A stretch of DNA of 64,000 nucleotides from Zonotrichia leucophrys gambelii (GCF_028769735.1 NC_088172.1:36790397-36854396), one strand, 5' to 3'; counted from the stretch's first letter, positions 1-15,609 are shown. Notes: generated from the sequence alone by a model not told the origin. Program-made: numbers and translations.

Positions 1-3000
1 TGCAGAGTGTGTCTTCAAATCACATGCCCATTGGGAATTTCTGAAGGGAATACTACTGACACAAAGGGAAAGGAAACAAAGTAATGTTCAGCAACTCGAA
101 AGAATTCTTTTCTTTTATTTCCTTTTTCTTTTCAGTTGGCCTTTCCAAGTTCTTACTAAAAGCATAACTCAGTCAGATGCTGTCTTCCTTTTTAATGCTA
201 AATCTGTGTGTTGAAAAGCACATATTGTCTGGAATTTGGGGTTTATCATGAAAACCATTCACCTTCTTTGGACAATGCAATCAGTGCCTGGCGATAAAAA
301 CTTGGGCAGATTTTAGAAAAAATGGTAAGAATTGTTTTTGAAAAATACACCAAAACCAATGAGATTTTTTATTCAGTCCTGAATTTTCAGTCCATCCAAG
401 CCAGTATTGCCATATCTCAGTTATTATCTGTTTTTATCTCACACCTAGCAAACTTCTTTCCCAAACTGCCCTGTCTACCTTGTCATGCAAGGCTGTTCAA
501 CATCTGTGCCAGCTACAGCATCACACCTGCAGGCTTGGGCTCCATGACCAGTTGTTGCTTTCCAGGATTCAGCTCAAGACAGAAAACTTAAAACATCTGA
601 GAATGTTCTAAAAATAAGCATTTTCAGCAAATTAACATTTTATACAAACTTCACATTTGCCACTGCTGCATCCTTAAAGATGGAACTGAAGGGAGTATGG
701 ATACAGTGGTTGTTGAATAGTGAGACCAAGAGGTTAATTTAAAGAATTTTGCACAAAATAAACAGTGACGAACTCTGATTATTTATTAAACTCTGTGGCA
801 GAAAACAACTGGAAAAAATACCCAAACATCTTGAAGGATCTCCCACTGTCAATATTTCTATTTAAGAACCAGGTATTTCACATCAGAGAAAATGGCATCC
901 AAGATCTTGCCCTTGGTTATTTTCATTTTTGTTTTGTTGCATTTGCTACAGGCAGAAGCCACTTCACATTCAGTCCTTGAAAAATGCTGTTCCCTTGTCT
1001 TTTCTTAAGCTTTGTGGTAAATTTTCTGCTTCTCTGTCTTTCTAAAATAATGTGCATGGCCTTAGGAATGTCTTTATCTCATTCCTACCTCATGCTAGGC
1101 TATATTCTATTCAGTTGGCCAGATCCATATGCATTTCTATTTTCCAGATAATTACATTGTTCTACTTGTATCATTAGTTTTATTGTTGCTTTTTCTAAGA
1201 AGCTTTTCCTATCTAACTGATTTCCAGGTTTTCTTTTTTGAATTTTTCTGAGATACTGAGTTAGAGGAGAAGGCAGCAAACCTCTTCTGTTCCTAATCAT
1301 AATCCCCAGTCTCTGAAACCTTGAGGCATTCTCATTACTACTCCTAACAAAAAGATTTAAAAGTCATTATTTCCCTTCTTGATGCTCTGTAGCAAAAAGT
1401 GGCTTTCCCCATATAAAAAGTCCAGGTTTTTGGAACTAAGGTCATCAAGGAATGGGGAATCCACCCCTTCTCACCCTAATTTGTTTCAACTCATAGTCAA
1501 GACTAGTGACTAAAGCAGACTATCCCAGTTTTTATTATTTATTAGAGTTATTATTTATACTCTATTTGTATACTGCAAACTCAGTCTCCTCTGAAACATC
1601 TTCCAGACTCCATAACTGGACACTGTGACTTTCTGTTCTGGGGTGGAGGAAAAATGCTCCCACCCAGCTGCTCCTGGAAAAGATGCTGTTGCCACCCTGT
1701 CCCAAAGTTAGGAGCCAGCTGCCACTGCTTAACCTGCGGGTGTGTGCTGGTGTGTCCCCAGGCCAGAGCTCAGACTGGCTGGGGTTGGTGTGCCCAGGAC
1801 ATGCCCATGGCCTCCTCCATCAGGGGTGGATCCAGCCCTGGAAGGAGCTGATACACAGCCCCAAAAGCATGGCAGACTTTTTCTGGCTTTGTGGGTATTG
1901 CAGCAAAACCTCCAAAAGCAGAAATGGCATTTTCATGGAGACTTGAGAACACCTTCTGGGGTCTGGTGTCACTTTGATCTGATATTAGCCCAGATTTCTA
2001 GCTGGCATCCTAAAGGGGCTACTGTTGCTAATCACATGCACATTAAATATGGGTATTCCCATCTTTGGAATGATCAAAGTTCAGCTGATCAAAGCTCAGC
2101 TTTGATCCCATCTAGTTGGCAGCATTTTAGCTCCAATGCTTGAATGAACACAGTGTTCCCTGTGGTATTCCTCGAATTTTATTGGTGCTTCCTTTGCTGC
2201 TGGCATACACATGGACCCCACTAATGGCAGAGGAGAAAGGAAATTTAGTTGTGACTAGCAAAGGGGTTTTTCTCTGACAATAACTTTCCATTCTTAAGCA
2301 CTTCCATAGGCTTGGGAGTCTAGATTTTTCCCTTGCAGAAAGACTCTTTTGCCAAGTATCTTGCTTTTAATAATTCAAATCTATCAGAGGTGTCACACCA
2401 TTCCTACCTTGAGCTGAGCCTGACCTTGCAGGAACACAAGGCTCATTTGGGTATATGGTGACAGAACAACACCCTGTCCTTCCCTAGCTGCCCCACAACT
2501 TCCTTTTCATCCAGTTGCCATCCTTTAATAAGCAAAGGAACTTCACATGAAGGCAAACAAATATAATAAACCAATATCTTTGAAGATTAACTGTGCCTTC
2601 TTTTTATTTTTTCTCCCTGTAAGTCTTCAAGACTGAAATTCTAATAAACAGCTCCTCATAAGATATCTCCTGTCACTTTTTATTTGTCTGGAACATTTTT
2701 TCCCCATTGGTATATCTTTCAGCATTTACCCAAGCCAGAAAAATGCTACTTACTGACATTAACAGGCTTGCAATATTTAAGTAAAGCATATAAGCTATTT
2801 ACAAAAACCAGGTTGACAGCAACATTTCAAAAATGAGACTATAATGTAATAAAAACATTATCCTGGCTTGTGTCTGATCAGGGAATAAGAAAATGAATGA
2901 AATATTGCCACAAATGAGAACTGGGAGAATTTTCCAGAGAAGGCAAAAATAAAAGTGGAGCTAGAGAAAAACAAGGCAAAACCTTCTGAAAAGGCCATGT

Positions 3001-6000
3001 TTGACTGCAAGAATTTATGGCTCCTATTCTTATCTCAATGCACCCTTGTGAAAGCACTCCCCATAACAAACCTGAATGATTTGTCAGCTGCCCACTAAAC
3101 CCTTTTTCTTCAAAGGGCTTAACCACAGCTACATGTCCACTGTATTTCCACAGAATGGTGCACCCATGTTTCAAACAGCAGAGCTTAATACATCCCTGAA
3201 AGTGTCCCTGCCACTGATGCTAGCAGCAATAAATGTGGCAGACTGAGGATATATTCCCAGCAGTGACAGCCCTTAATATAGGCCCCCATATGCCCACCTG
3301 TGTGGAAACAAATCTGTTGCTTGATGATGTCTCTTTCCATTCAGCCATTCAGGTGCAAACCCTCCTCTTGCTGTCATTCCTTGGTGAGATTTTCTGTAAA
3401 TTGCACCACAGGCTGATTTCTTCCTTCTGTTCCTCCAAGTCCTGAAGCAAAATCTCTGGAAGCAGCAGGCTCTGGCACCAGAAGTGGGTGAAGTTTCTGA
3501 TACTCAACACGACTTTTATTTTGCTATGCCCCACCTTGGTGCCATGAAGCCCTTTCTGGCATCAATCCCAGCAGCATCCCCGGAGAGCTGTGTATCTTAA
3601 CCCAATCTTTTTGTATGGATGGAAGAAAAACGAGAGACAGGAATCTGCATAGGTACCTAACAACATAGCCAATGGACTGCTCTCCAGTCTAGCTGTACAG
3701 ACAAATCAAACTGACACTGAAACTGAGAGGAACCTTTGGAATAAAGGCAGATCCCTGAGGAGATGGAGAAAATGACAGCCAATAAGAAAAGTGGGGCTGT
3801 TGGAGTACAGTTGGAATATTGGTGTGCTGCAGATATTTTTGCTAGCCTGTCTTTGAGAGTCACTGTGACCTTGGAAGAGTTTGCAATGGCAGGAAGCTGT
3901 CCCACCCTTCTATGCACAGGGCAAGAACAAACAGATGCTAAACCAGCTTGGTGTGCTTCTATTTCTGCTCATCAGAGTTCAGCCAAAGCATATCCGGGTT
4001 TCTCTGTGCAATGAGGGAAAAGAGGGGGATGGTGAGTGTGCAGCTTCTGCACATGCACCCATGCCCCACTGGCAGACCATGAAAGATAGATCAGTAGATA
4101 AGGAATTTTATTTTGCTATTTTAAGCCTCAAGTCTAGTTCAACACAAAATTGGATTGGGCATCATAATTTTCTCACTCTTTTTTCCCATGAGACTGGGCT
4201 CACTGTCTGCTCAGAGATGACTAAGATTCATTAGAGCACTGATGCCTACCAATTTCTATGCAAAACTCCACATGACTAAAATCCAGTGCATATTTCACAC
4301 CTCTGGACGATTATGAATTGGATGAGAATGGAACAGGAATAGTAAACTTCAAAGCTGCAAAACTTCAAACTCTCTTATTTAAAGCTGGTGATTTTATCTC
4401 TGTCATTCATGGTGCCTTTAGCCTTTATTCCACTTCCTTCCAATAATCATCAAGACTTTAAATTTTTTTTCTGCTATCCCCAAATCTACCTTGCTGTACA
4501 TGTGGACAGAGCAGCAAACTGCTTGTAAGTAGAGTGTCATTTTCATCTTTTTTTTTTTTCCTTCTAATTATTTTTTCTTTTTCCTGCTGATTTTCTTCTT
4601 TAGAGTAGGTGGTTCATGTGGGTTCCTGAGATAGGCACAAAACTACATCCTGTGGCTATTGACTTATACAAAGCCCTAGACACCTTTCCAGGCACTCCAC
4701 TAGGGGATTTCAAAACCCACACAGTTATTCCAGGAGAAATTCTAAGTATTGCAAGATTCATCTCTATTTAAATGAATTAATCCCTTGCTAAAAGACTTTT
4801 CTTTCACCATTATAAGGAAGAACAGTTCTAGGAAATAATTCCAGCAAAGACTGATCTCATAGTTCAAGATACCAACCATTAAAGTGAATTTGGCAAAAAC
4901 AGCATTCAGAGAAGTAGAAATTGAGCCTCACAACCATATGAAAAAAGTTTGCCTGTGGTTTTGGGGTAGTGATTTCAAGTCTAGTTCCTTGGACAAGAAC
5001 CCTCCTTGCGAAAGAATAGTTATTGGAAAGGCATGGATATGCACCTCAATTTCTCCTTCTCAGTCTCTTCAGGTAGGCAACTCACTTTGTCTAAGCAGTT
5101 AAACAGCAACTGGGCCAGAGAAAAATAGAGAAACTGATGGCACAGGCATGTGACCAAGAGTATTTGAAATACAGTAAATCCTGATTAAAAAATCCCTTTT
5201 CCCAACAGGAGGAAAAGGACACTTGAACCTCCATCATCCCCTTCCTCTGTGTGCACTCTACACTGCTCAGCCCTCTGGATCCTGAGTGAAGCTTTCAAAG
5301 GTCATAACAGAAAATGGACAAAACACCACTAATAAACTTGGTGTTTAGGTGAGGTATTTAGACTAAAGTCTGACATTTGACTCCCACTGGATGTGTGAAG
5401 CCTTGAAATCCATCACAGCTTTCCTTCTGGCTGTCATATTTTAAGAAGGAAGAAATTCAGAAAAGTTATTTTTAACCAGTATTGCTGGAATCAAAAGTTG
5501 TCCCTATACATCAGCACAAAATCAAAGTTAGAAAAGTCAAAATATAAAATATAATCATCCATATCAGTGACAAACCAACTTCAAACTTTGTCCAATTGAG
5601 TCATTCCACTTTCTGGTTTCATTTTTGTTCTTTTTTGACGGTTAAAACTAAAGAAAAAGAATTTAGGGGGAAAAATCTAACACAAAACTGAATTGTTGTT
5701 GGTCACCCTGAAACATCCTAAAAGGGAATGACCTTCCACAAGGTGAGTATCCATCTGCTTTAAATATTAGGTCCCTAGGAGAAAACTTGCATTACCACAG
5801 CACCATCCTTTCTACATGCTGAACACCTGGAAAAATAGCAGTAAAACTAAAGATGGGCTCACACAAACCTGTTTTCTTGTTACACAGCAATTTATGAGCC
5901 TATTTCTGGCCCAGCCAGATTCCCACAAACCACAGCCCTGCACCATCAGGGAGTGCAGCTATAGCCAGGCTGGGCTTTTAAAATCTCAGGGGTAGCCAAA

Positions 6001-7942
6001 CCACTGCCCCTGTGAGACTTAGGGCTGCTCCAGCATCACATCACAGAAGTACTCATGATTCACAGTATTTTGTACCTGAAAATCAAAATCAGATAAAGAA
6101 CAAGTCTCAGTTTAATACAACAGTGAAACCAGTAACTCATATTGAGATTCAAACCCCTTTTTCATTTCTGACAGCAAACCTTGACTCTTTTAACATCCAC
6201 ATGTAGGTGCTAGATGCACCAGAGCCACTTCTTTTTTTAAAATGCTCATTTAATTATTTTCTTTTCAGCTTCAACTGCAGAAAAAGCTTACCATAAGCAG
6301 AAACTCCTCGTTAATCTCCAAATCTCCATGGAGAGTGCATCTGTTATGGTGCTCTCTCTGATCTTATAGTTTCCCTACTGATCTAAAAATAAATATTTGC
6401 TCATAATTTATTTTAAAAAACCAGTTTCTTTTTCAGGATATCAGAGTAATGTCTATGAAAGAAAGGGAAAAAAAAATCTGTTCTTTTATTCTGGCTTTGA
6501 AGAAAGCTAATAGAAATAACACCTGATTCACCCAGAGAGCTATTTTAAAGCCGTTTATAAGCATGACCTTCAAAGAAAGACAAAATTCCTTCTTCAGTAC
6601 CTGTCATTGGATCTAAACCTGCCTCAATGAAATCAAAGTGCTCTGTTTTGCTGGACCCATAGGATGTGGGCAGGACCATCCCTCCCTGGGGTCATTAAAA
6701 CCTGTCTGTTTGAGCATCCTTGCCTGCTTTTTCAGGTAACACTCTTTATGTCACCTCTGTGGGACAAGGCCCTGCCAGGAAGAACTCCTGTGGCTCCTGC
6801 AGAAAACTCACTTTGTGCCTTTACCTTTGTGTGATCACAAAGTGCCTCTGAACAGTCAGCCAGCAGCCCAAATTCCACTCCTGGATGAATGCTCCCTCAC
6901 CACTTAATGATGTGCTGCCAGGACAAAGCACATCCTTCCCTTTCCCTCGTGCCTGATGTTTTACACTGGGATGTTTTATTTGGTGCCTTCTAGCTCCTGC
7001 TTCATGCAAAAAAGTCTGTAAATATGATCCTTTCATCTTCTCCATGTTCATTGTGGGCCCTACTATATCCCATCAGATTCCCTCTCTTTCAAGATGAGTC
7101 TGTTGAATCTGCCATTGCACTGAAGCTGTTCCATGATTTTTACTTGGTTTTGCTGCCCTTAAGCAGTTCTTTCCCTCTTGTGCCATTTCCTGGGACAGTG
7201 TGCTGGAGCTGTGCATGACTGGTGCAGGTGTGGTGTTCCAGGACTCCTGGCACTCTTTCCCAGCTCAATCCCAGTTCCTCCTAGCAAGTTTTTTACTTTA
7301 GCTGAGCTCGCTGTGTGGGCAGAGTAAAATGAGATTGAAACCCTGCCAAGCCCAGTCAATACCACCCAGCACTCAGGTTTGCACTGATGGAATCTGCAGT
7401 CTCTGAGCCTTGGCTGGGCACACTTACAGACAGGTTACTGCTGAGGGGGGCAGGATGAGTCTGGAGGAAAAGCCTCCACCTGCCTGCATCTCTGCACCTG
7501 CTGCCAGCACTGCCTGGCAAGGTTCACCCTGCACCTGTTGTCAGATGAACAGAGAAAAGAGGATGAATGCTTCTCCCCAGTTTCCAACTCTCCTCAGGTG
7601 TCTCAGAGAATAAAGGACAAAGCTACCAGTAAGGAGAACATTTCACTTTGATTTCCTCTCAGGCAAGAGTGTGTTAAAAGCCTGTCCACGTAGCAGCACT
7701 CCACTGGGTTAGTATGCCCAAACCATGGCAACTCCCAAACTTTGATCTGTTGGATCCCTTTGCCAGAGATGCCAACTGTCTTTTGGGGTTGGGGAGAAAA
7801 TAGGAGGAGACAGTATTTTTTCCTTAATTTAGAGAATCATTTTAATAAGAGTATCTGCAAACAGCTTCTCAAGTGCATGTTTTGCTTGTTTCTCATTAGA
7901 CTGCAATAATCCTCACACACATTTTGCAGCCACTCAAGAAGT
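1..7942. other. Non-coding 3' flank; no gene recognised
   Basis: AT-rich single-copy-looking sequence with only short, low-complexity or compositionally ordinary open frames (none above about 135 codons, none with a recognisable domain). A slightly GC-richer patch lies at about 1640-1860. No element boundary could be supported. Confidence 0.6.
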
Positions 7943-8178
7943 AGAATCATAGAATGGCTTGGGCTGGAAGGGATCTTAAAGATCATCCAGTTCTATGTCC
8001 CCTGCCCTGGGCAGGGACACCTTCCACTATCCCAGGTTGCTCCAAGCCCCATCCAGCCTGGCCTTGAACATTTCCAGGGATCCAGGGGCAGCCACAGCTT
8101 CTCTGGGCAACCTGCGCCAGGGCCTCACCACCCTCACAGAGAAGGACATTTTTCCTATTCTCTGATCTAAACCTACCC
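7943..8178 (-). mobile_element. CR1 LINE 3' fragment
   Basis: The sequence starts with agaatcatagaatggcttg, the reverse complement of the CR1 3' terminus. It continues with the typical CR1 3' block in antisense (caggttgctccaagcccc, gccttgaacatttccaggga, cacagcttctctgggcaacc). It is 5'-truncated, as is usual for CR1. Confidence 0.88.
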
Positions 8179-11100
8179 ACAGTGGGAGCAAAAAATTTTA
8201 CTACAGACAAGTGCAGGTTAAGGATTGCAGTTAAATGACGCCAAAAGCAGCCTTGATGTAAAAACATACAAATTTGTGATCAAAACCCAAGACAAAACCA
8301 CAGGTAACAGCATTGATCCATTCTCTTGCTTTATTTAAAAGCACATTCAGATAACAAAGTGCAGAAAATAAAGTCTGCCCATTATGTCATCCATGTGGTT
8401 GTGTGTTTAGGGGAATAAAAAAGGCAGAGAAAAATTAAAATCACCACTGTTATACCAACACAGTGACAGTAAAGTGTCCCCTGATGTTAAGTGCAGCCAG
8501 TAAGTGAGGTTATTTACTGCTTCATAACACAGTGTTATACATTAATAACATATTAACTCAGCAACACCACTTGAGAACTTACACAGTTATTTACAGGCTC
8601 GCTCCATAAATTTTCTCTTACATTGATGATTGCAGTTCCAGGACATTGCACTGACACACAATGTATTGGAAACATTGATGGACACAAACAATTGAATTTT
8701 ATACCATGAGTAACAAAATCGTAGTAGCTAATGAACTCTCCCACTGCTCTGACCTCTGAGGTTCATTAATCACCATACTCACATCCTCCATTACACTTTG
8801 AGCTCCAGTGTGCTGAAAAAAATCAGTACTAAATATTCTAGGATGTTTTATATTTGTTTAATACAGCTTTGAATGTTGCTTACAACACCAGCATGCTATG
8901 ACTGGCACTTCAGCTGTGTTCTCCTGTGGGTCATTGGGAAGGTCAGGTGCCTCTCTTAAGGATGATAATGAAGCAGAGCATGAAGGAAGCCAAAATCACT
9001 CAAAGCCAGGTGCAAATTGGCCTTCAGCCTTCCTCACCTTTGTGCTACCAGCCAAGTTAAATTTTCAGTGCAGACCTATTGGTCTCCTTAGCAAAAAGGA
9101 CCACCTCAGCTCAAGATCTGGTTGTTTGCAACAGAGTTGGAGAACCAGCTTCCAGAGAGTGGTCAGTACATCTAGCATTGCTTGGGCCCCATAAAACTGA
9201 AAATATATTTTCTCCTTTAATTTCTATCACAATTTCAGAGAAGTACTCTGATTTTGGTGGGGTTGCACCTGGTTTATCTCATCTTTAACTGAGAAAGAAG
9301 CACACATTTTCCCTGCTTTGCCTTTTCCCTATAGACCAGACTCCCTGTTGTGGGTTTTGTTAACCAGGTGCAACTCCAAAAAGGCTGCTGTGGTGGGAGA
9401 TGAGCAAGGCAAAGGAAACACAAGATCCTTTTTTACATTAGAAACTAGAAAGAGATGTAGAACATGGACTTCCAAGCAGGTGTGCATGTATTTTCAGCAG
9501 GAAGGAGTCTGATCCCCTAAACATAACAGAAATCTAACACGTCTGTGATTTCTTGCTCTACAATATTAAGCATATCAGGACCAGTATCAGGACATTAAAT
9601 GTGAATACAATCCTACTGCCCACAAACTGAAACAATAAATACAGCACACTTACACAAAAAATTGCACTTCAAATTATTTCTGAATAGGACACACCTTCAA
9701 TAGCAGAAATATATTTCTATACAATTGATACACCTAAGCTTTGAGATAACAAACATATTGTAGTTGGTTTTGGGTCAGTATCACTAAAAGTCTCTTGGTA
9801 TCTTTGTAAATTTAACTCTAATAGAAATATAATTCCTAAGAATGAAAATGTAGATCACAAACTACTAATATATGTTTTGCTGAAGGTAATTTTCTCGTGT
9901 AATTTCCCTGTGGTTGTTTGGTGTATTTTAATTTAATGACTCTGGGATTCCAGATTTATTATCATGTGCTCAAAAGCTAAATAGCACAGCTGAAAATATT
10001 TTATTCCAACAAATTGTCCATGGCAGTAATTACAGCACTTTATTTCAGCTTGAACTGCAAGTGTTGCAGAATGATACCTCTCTGAGAAGCTCATCTAATA
10101 ACTGTGAAAGCAAAGCTTCTTCTTTCATAATAAAGTTTAACTCTGCATCTGCACGACACTGCATTGCACCAACATTGGATTTTGAAATCACTTCATCAGA
10201 AGTGAAGTTTCACGTTGTGAGGGATCTTTTGAAGCCAGATCCAGCGTAAACCATCCAGCTGTCTGTACAGCAAGGTCAGCACTCATTGCTGCAGCAGCAC
10301 AGACAGCTCCTAAGGTGAGCTCCTACTAGTGTTTAAATTAGGAAAATGCTCAGAAATTCAGATATCAGGACTAAAAATGACTGTTCAGAAATATTGCCAA
10401 TTGTCTAAATTTTTTGTTAGTAGATTAAATAATCTATTCTTGAGTGTCTAGTTAATCATGTTGTCCCAACTTCTCCCCTTCAGAACTCTTCCAAAGCCTG
10501 AATGTTCCTGTAGCTCAGAAAGTCCCATTCCAGCTTTTCCTGTCTTAGCTTCCAGCTTTGATTTCTCATTCAATCACCTTCTGAGACTACAAATAACTCC
10601 GTTCTTTCGTTTACATTATTATTCCTAGAAGTTATTTATAGACTGATATAATTTTATCTGACTTTTCCTCTTTTAGACTACTTTGCTTAACCCTGTCACT
10701 CCCTCACTTCAGTTTCTGTTGCTTACACATTACCAATTTTCTCTCCTCCCTGTCACACTTTTTCTAAAGCTTCCTTAGCATTGGGGACCAGAACTGCATA
10801 CAGACAGCCAGGTTCTCCACCCAGTGATAAACCCCAGATAATGGTTTGTAATTCAGGAATGAGGATCTTCAGGTGCTCCAGGGAAACAATTTTGGTGTTG
10901 CAGACTGCCTCCATGAATACAAAGCTCTCAGGTAAGATCCCTTCCTTGACACATTTTGCAAAATTTTGCAGAAGGAGCAAGACTCTCACACCAGCCTCTG
11001 ATTTTAGGATGTTGAACCTCTGTGTAGCCCCTTTTAGAAACCAAAAACGTCTTCCCATCTCTATTTTTTAGATGTACCTATTTTCTACACATACCTATTT

Positions 11101-14100
11101 TCTAAATGTTTCATATTTTCACAAAGTAAGATTATGCTTGATGCAATGTAAACATTTATCATTTTAAAAGTGTTGTCTACTACACATCTATCCACCATCT
11201 ATACCTGAAATAATTCTGTGCAATGTCAGGTTTTGGTCAGTGCAATGTTCACTTGTTATTTCACAAATTTTTTAGCTATATTCCACAAAGATTAGGAGAT
11301 CTATTCCCAAAACTCCCTTCAGGTGCTGTCTTCAAATGACCACCTCACTGACTCAGGCAAACCTTTATCAGGAACTTTGCAGTCACTGATCTGATACTGA
11401 ATGTCTCTCAGAACAGATCTCTAACAAACCTGGTGGGTTTTCTTTTCTACCCAGCTGAGACACAAAACTGCAGTCACTGACTGAAAAAGGCTCTTTATTC
11501 AAAACTAATGAAGCATCCTGTAAGTTCAGAGGTAATGAGAGCATGAAAATCTGTAGCTCCATCTTGTATTTTAAAAGGTTTTGCTCCGCATTGTATGCCC
11601 AAGACCCTCTCCCCCAGATGCAAATTGAAACAGGGGTAACGGGGGAAGGGAAAATCATTCCAGACAGTTACAAAAACAGACCTCACCCTCTGCACTGTGT
11701 TCCAAGTGAAGAAGAACATGAACCATCCTGAAAAGTAAAGCATGTAGATAAGAAAAATGTCATTATGGGATGCACAAGAGCTCCAGAACACATGTAAACA
11801 TGGTGATGACAATCATGGTGCTCATCAGCAGCTCACCATAGAATCTAGTTTCAGATAAATGAATGTTCTAAATGCTCTTCCTTGGGCCCAGAGACCTGCA
11901 AAGGCCTGTGAAACTTGGGAAAATACAGATGTGGAGGGAACCAACCAAACCTTCCTTGCGAGGAGAGAAGAAGAGAAACTGGTGTTATGGTGGAAATCAT
12001 TTGTCAAGCGCTTCTTACCCAGGGGGAGACTCATGTGGGGACGTCCTGAGCTGGAAAATATGACTAAAAAGATGCCAAAGCTGCTTTCCTGAGGGATACA
12101 GATTGATGTGTCTGAAAGTTCCCTGGTGGGAAGAAGAGGTAGAAACACAAACATAACATGAATAATGTAGAACTACAGTGGAAATAGGTGCCTGGTCATT
12201 TAGCAGCTATTCAGGTTGATTCTCATGACCAAGAACACCCTGTGCAGTGGAGGTGGGACAAGCTCTAAAAGACATTGTCAGCCAAGAGAAAAGTTCCACC
12301 AAGGAATCCAATTCACTATCACTGTGCCTGTCATTCATTAATCACACTCTCTTTGTATGAGGACACATCAATTTTCTCTTTTGCTTTCTATGTCACAAAG
12401 CCAAAAATCTTCTGCTATCAGCAGTCTTGTGCTGTGGGTGATAAATATTTTTAACAAATCACTTGTTGGATTAGTCTTTTCATTTTGATTACAGGTCTAG
12501 AATTAAAATTTGCTACAGCTGCATTCACCTGCATGGACAAATACTCCCTACTCTCTTGCAAAATCCCACAACCATAACTTACATTTTTAATACTTAATTT
12601 TTTTCAACTTCCATCATAAAACTTTGTTCAAATCTCCTATTTCAAGAGTCTCTTCAGGCATTTTAAATCTTGATATTTCTTCATTGTCAACAGATTTCCA
12701 AGTCTTCAGAAGAAGGTTTATATTCATTTGTCATCTATGACTGAAAATGACAAATAAAAAATTTCTATATCCATATGCTTTGCATAATTTTACTGTCCCT
12801 TCAAAATACAGTATTGTTCTCATTACTCTTTTACTCTCAATCTTGCTGTCCAGGTCACCTCATTATCTAAGTGGAGTCTTAGCCTATGTCAATTGCTTCC
12901 TTCAAGTCATGGACAGTGAATTCAAATAGAATTTTGCCTCTTGGCAGCTTGGCCTGAATGCACACAGAGGTTACATAATAAAAGATCCTCATTTATAGCT
13001 ATTATCCTTGATGGCACTATTTTCATTGAAAAACATTTAGCTTAATGTTTATACATAAAAAGAGGAAAATTCGATATATAACAAGGAGGATGAAATATTG
13101 AAAATGCAATAAAGAAATCTTCCTTCAGAGTCTTATTCCTTACTCATTCATCACACCGAGTAGGTTTGATAATGTTGGTGCTTTGACAAAGCCCAGATCA
13201 CAAGATGGCATAAGTTTGAAATTTGTAAAACATTTAGAAGTTTTCTAGAACAGGAGAGTGAGAGATTCATTGTCTTTTGATGACCTCAGACTGAGCTTAC
13301 ATATCTCAGTTTTATATAATAATCAATTATCAGCCTCAACACAGGAAGAGGAAGAAACTCTGTCCTGAGCATCTGTGGCAAAGTATTATCTTTAGAACCA
13401 TCTGGCTGCAACCTTCAAATCAATTCAAAGCTGACCTTGAAAATTTGAATCCATAATAAGAGCCCTCATTCCTCTACCACTGTGATCCCAAACAGAGCAG
13501 AAATTGTGTGAGCTGCTTTATATACAGGTGAACAAAGAGAGTGCTCCAGTTCTCTTTTGTCATTGAATCCAATGAGATCCATTTGCTCTTAGGTTCAGAT
13601 TCTGCATTTAAATTAAGCACTGCGTGCTGAAATGTGCATGTCCTGCTTGGTTCAGGGGAACATCTTCCACTTGAACACAGGCTCAGCCTAAACTTGTCTC
13701 TAATTTCTGCACAAGCTGGGCTCATGAAGTCTCTCCTGGAGCAAGATACTGTCATGGCAAAACTGAGTTTTCAGACAAGAATAGTTACAGCGTTAAATAA
13801 AATTAAAAAAAAAAATAATATGAAAATAAATAGCTTTAAGTCATATGAAATGTTTGTCATTATTCTGGAAGTTCATATTTAGATTTATTAAACTTCTGAA
13901 TTCTTTAGGTAGAACATGTATCTAGTCCATTTGCTATAGTGGAATCCAAAAATATCTTACACTCTTTAAAAATTTAAAATTCGGCCCTGCCACAAGTTTG
14001 GATCCACTTCTGGGAAGACCCAGCAGCAATTCTGAGGTAAGTATATAATTTTAACAAATAAAGAGAAAAGCCTGCCCAATTTAAATTAGAGGACGGGCTC

Positions 14101-15592
14101 ACGCACAAACTGTGACTTGATCTACCCCTAAATCTGTCCAGAATATTGAGCAATTCCTACAATTTTACCAACAGTGCTGCTCCAGCTAATCTCATTTATA
14201 GAGCCACTGTAAGTCTGACTTACACTTCAGTTATGATAAACACCTATTGATACAAACAACATCTTGTCTGGATGAAGAAAATAATAAAAGCTGCAGGATA
14301 ATGCAGGCAAGGTTGTTAAAATCTTCATAACCAAGTCTGCAGATATTGTAAAAGATGCCTTCTGCTCTGGAACAATTTGTGGACTCAATTTGCAACCATA
14401 GTTAAGGAATGGGCTGGTCTTTTTGCTGAAAGGTCTGTAGAAAGGAAAGAACTCAACTTCTGGGGAAAATTAACACAAAACCATGGGTAGGTAACATGGC
14501 AACTCTTTGTACCTCTGCATGTTCTCTGTTTTTATTCAAACTTCTTTTGCTAAAGCATTGCAGGAGACAAAGCAATACTTTAGGAAAATTCAACAGAATT
14601 CTACTTCTGCTACGTGGTCTGAATATCATTTGGTAAAACAGCAACTGCAGAATGGGAGTGCTGGGACATGCCAACAAACATCAGATTAAACCTTTATGAT
14701 ATTATGGTATAAGGCAATATTAACATCACCATGGATCAGCTGCAAAAGGAGTTCAGTTCAGGGTGGCAGGAAATGCATGTTAAACACAATTCTGAAAAAA
14801 CAGTAGATTAAATTAATGTTAAGCAGGAAATATTAAACAGGAAAGTAGTTGAAACTCTTTCAAATGTTTTATTTCCTTAAAGGAACAACTCAGAATAAAT
14901 CTTTGCCCTTGTAACTTCGGGTTTTTTTAACAGTCAGCATAAATCTGTGTGGGAGACTCTTTGATTTGCAGTTAACTTATTTTTCATAGAATTATATAAT
15001 TCTTGAAGAAATTACACATAAACATCAAAATCATCCTTTTAACCATTAAAAATCTGCTTTTACCGAAATGCTAATTTTTGATCTATAGTGATACCTTCAT
15101 CTTAAGATAAATCCAAAGGAGAAAAAGGACACACGAGGAATAATTGTGTCTCCTACCCCACTCAACTGTTTCAGCTGCCTTACTCTGCAGGTCATCTCAA
15201 GACACATTGTTTTCCTGTTGAGTGCATTAGGGACTTGCAGAACTTTGTTCTCTCAAGTAGTTACCAATCCTCATCCTTCCAGGACTGAGTGTTTAAAAAT
15301 TAATCTGCAGCTGCACTTTGGAAAGACTCCTCTGTTACCAGTACTGTAACAACTTCTCACAAACACACCAGTTTTGAATCTGGTTTCATGGTTGGGATTG
15401 AGGAACATTTTGCCATTTTATATCTCATTAATTGATCTGATAAAGAATTGTGATTAGTAAAATACACAGTGAAAAATGTTTCTGCTTATTGCCATCACAT
15501 TTCATTGCAATTTTGGCCAGAGAATGATAAAAATGTGTGAAATATTGGTTTGCTCAGTTTAGCTGGGGCTGACTTCATTTCAGTTCTGCTTT
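8179..15592. other. Non-coding 3' flank of the opsin gene
   Basis: Nothing coding was recognised. Overlapping open frames on both strands at 10753-11071 and 11495-12154 show no protein motif. A short CR1-tail-like string (tcatagaattatataattct, about 14987) is too degenerate to call. Confidence 0.6.
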
Positions 15593-15609
15593 TTTATTAC
15601 AAATTTATT
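15593..15609 (-). terminator. Tandem poly(A) signals of the opsin gene
   Basis: Two AATAAA hexamers on the minus strand, at 15609-15604 and 15598-15593, lie about 140 and 151 nt beyond the TGA of exon 6. They define a plausible short 3' UTR (about 15749 to 15575). The pairing with the proposed last exon is inference. Confidence 0.55.

Noticed and set aside
10753..11071. Overlapping frames of about 100 codons on both strands
   Set aside because: Complementary open frames without motif or splice support. The phrase gaccagaactgcatacag suggested an old repeat, but I could not support a family.
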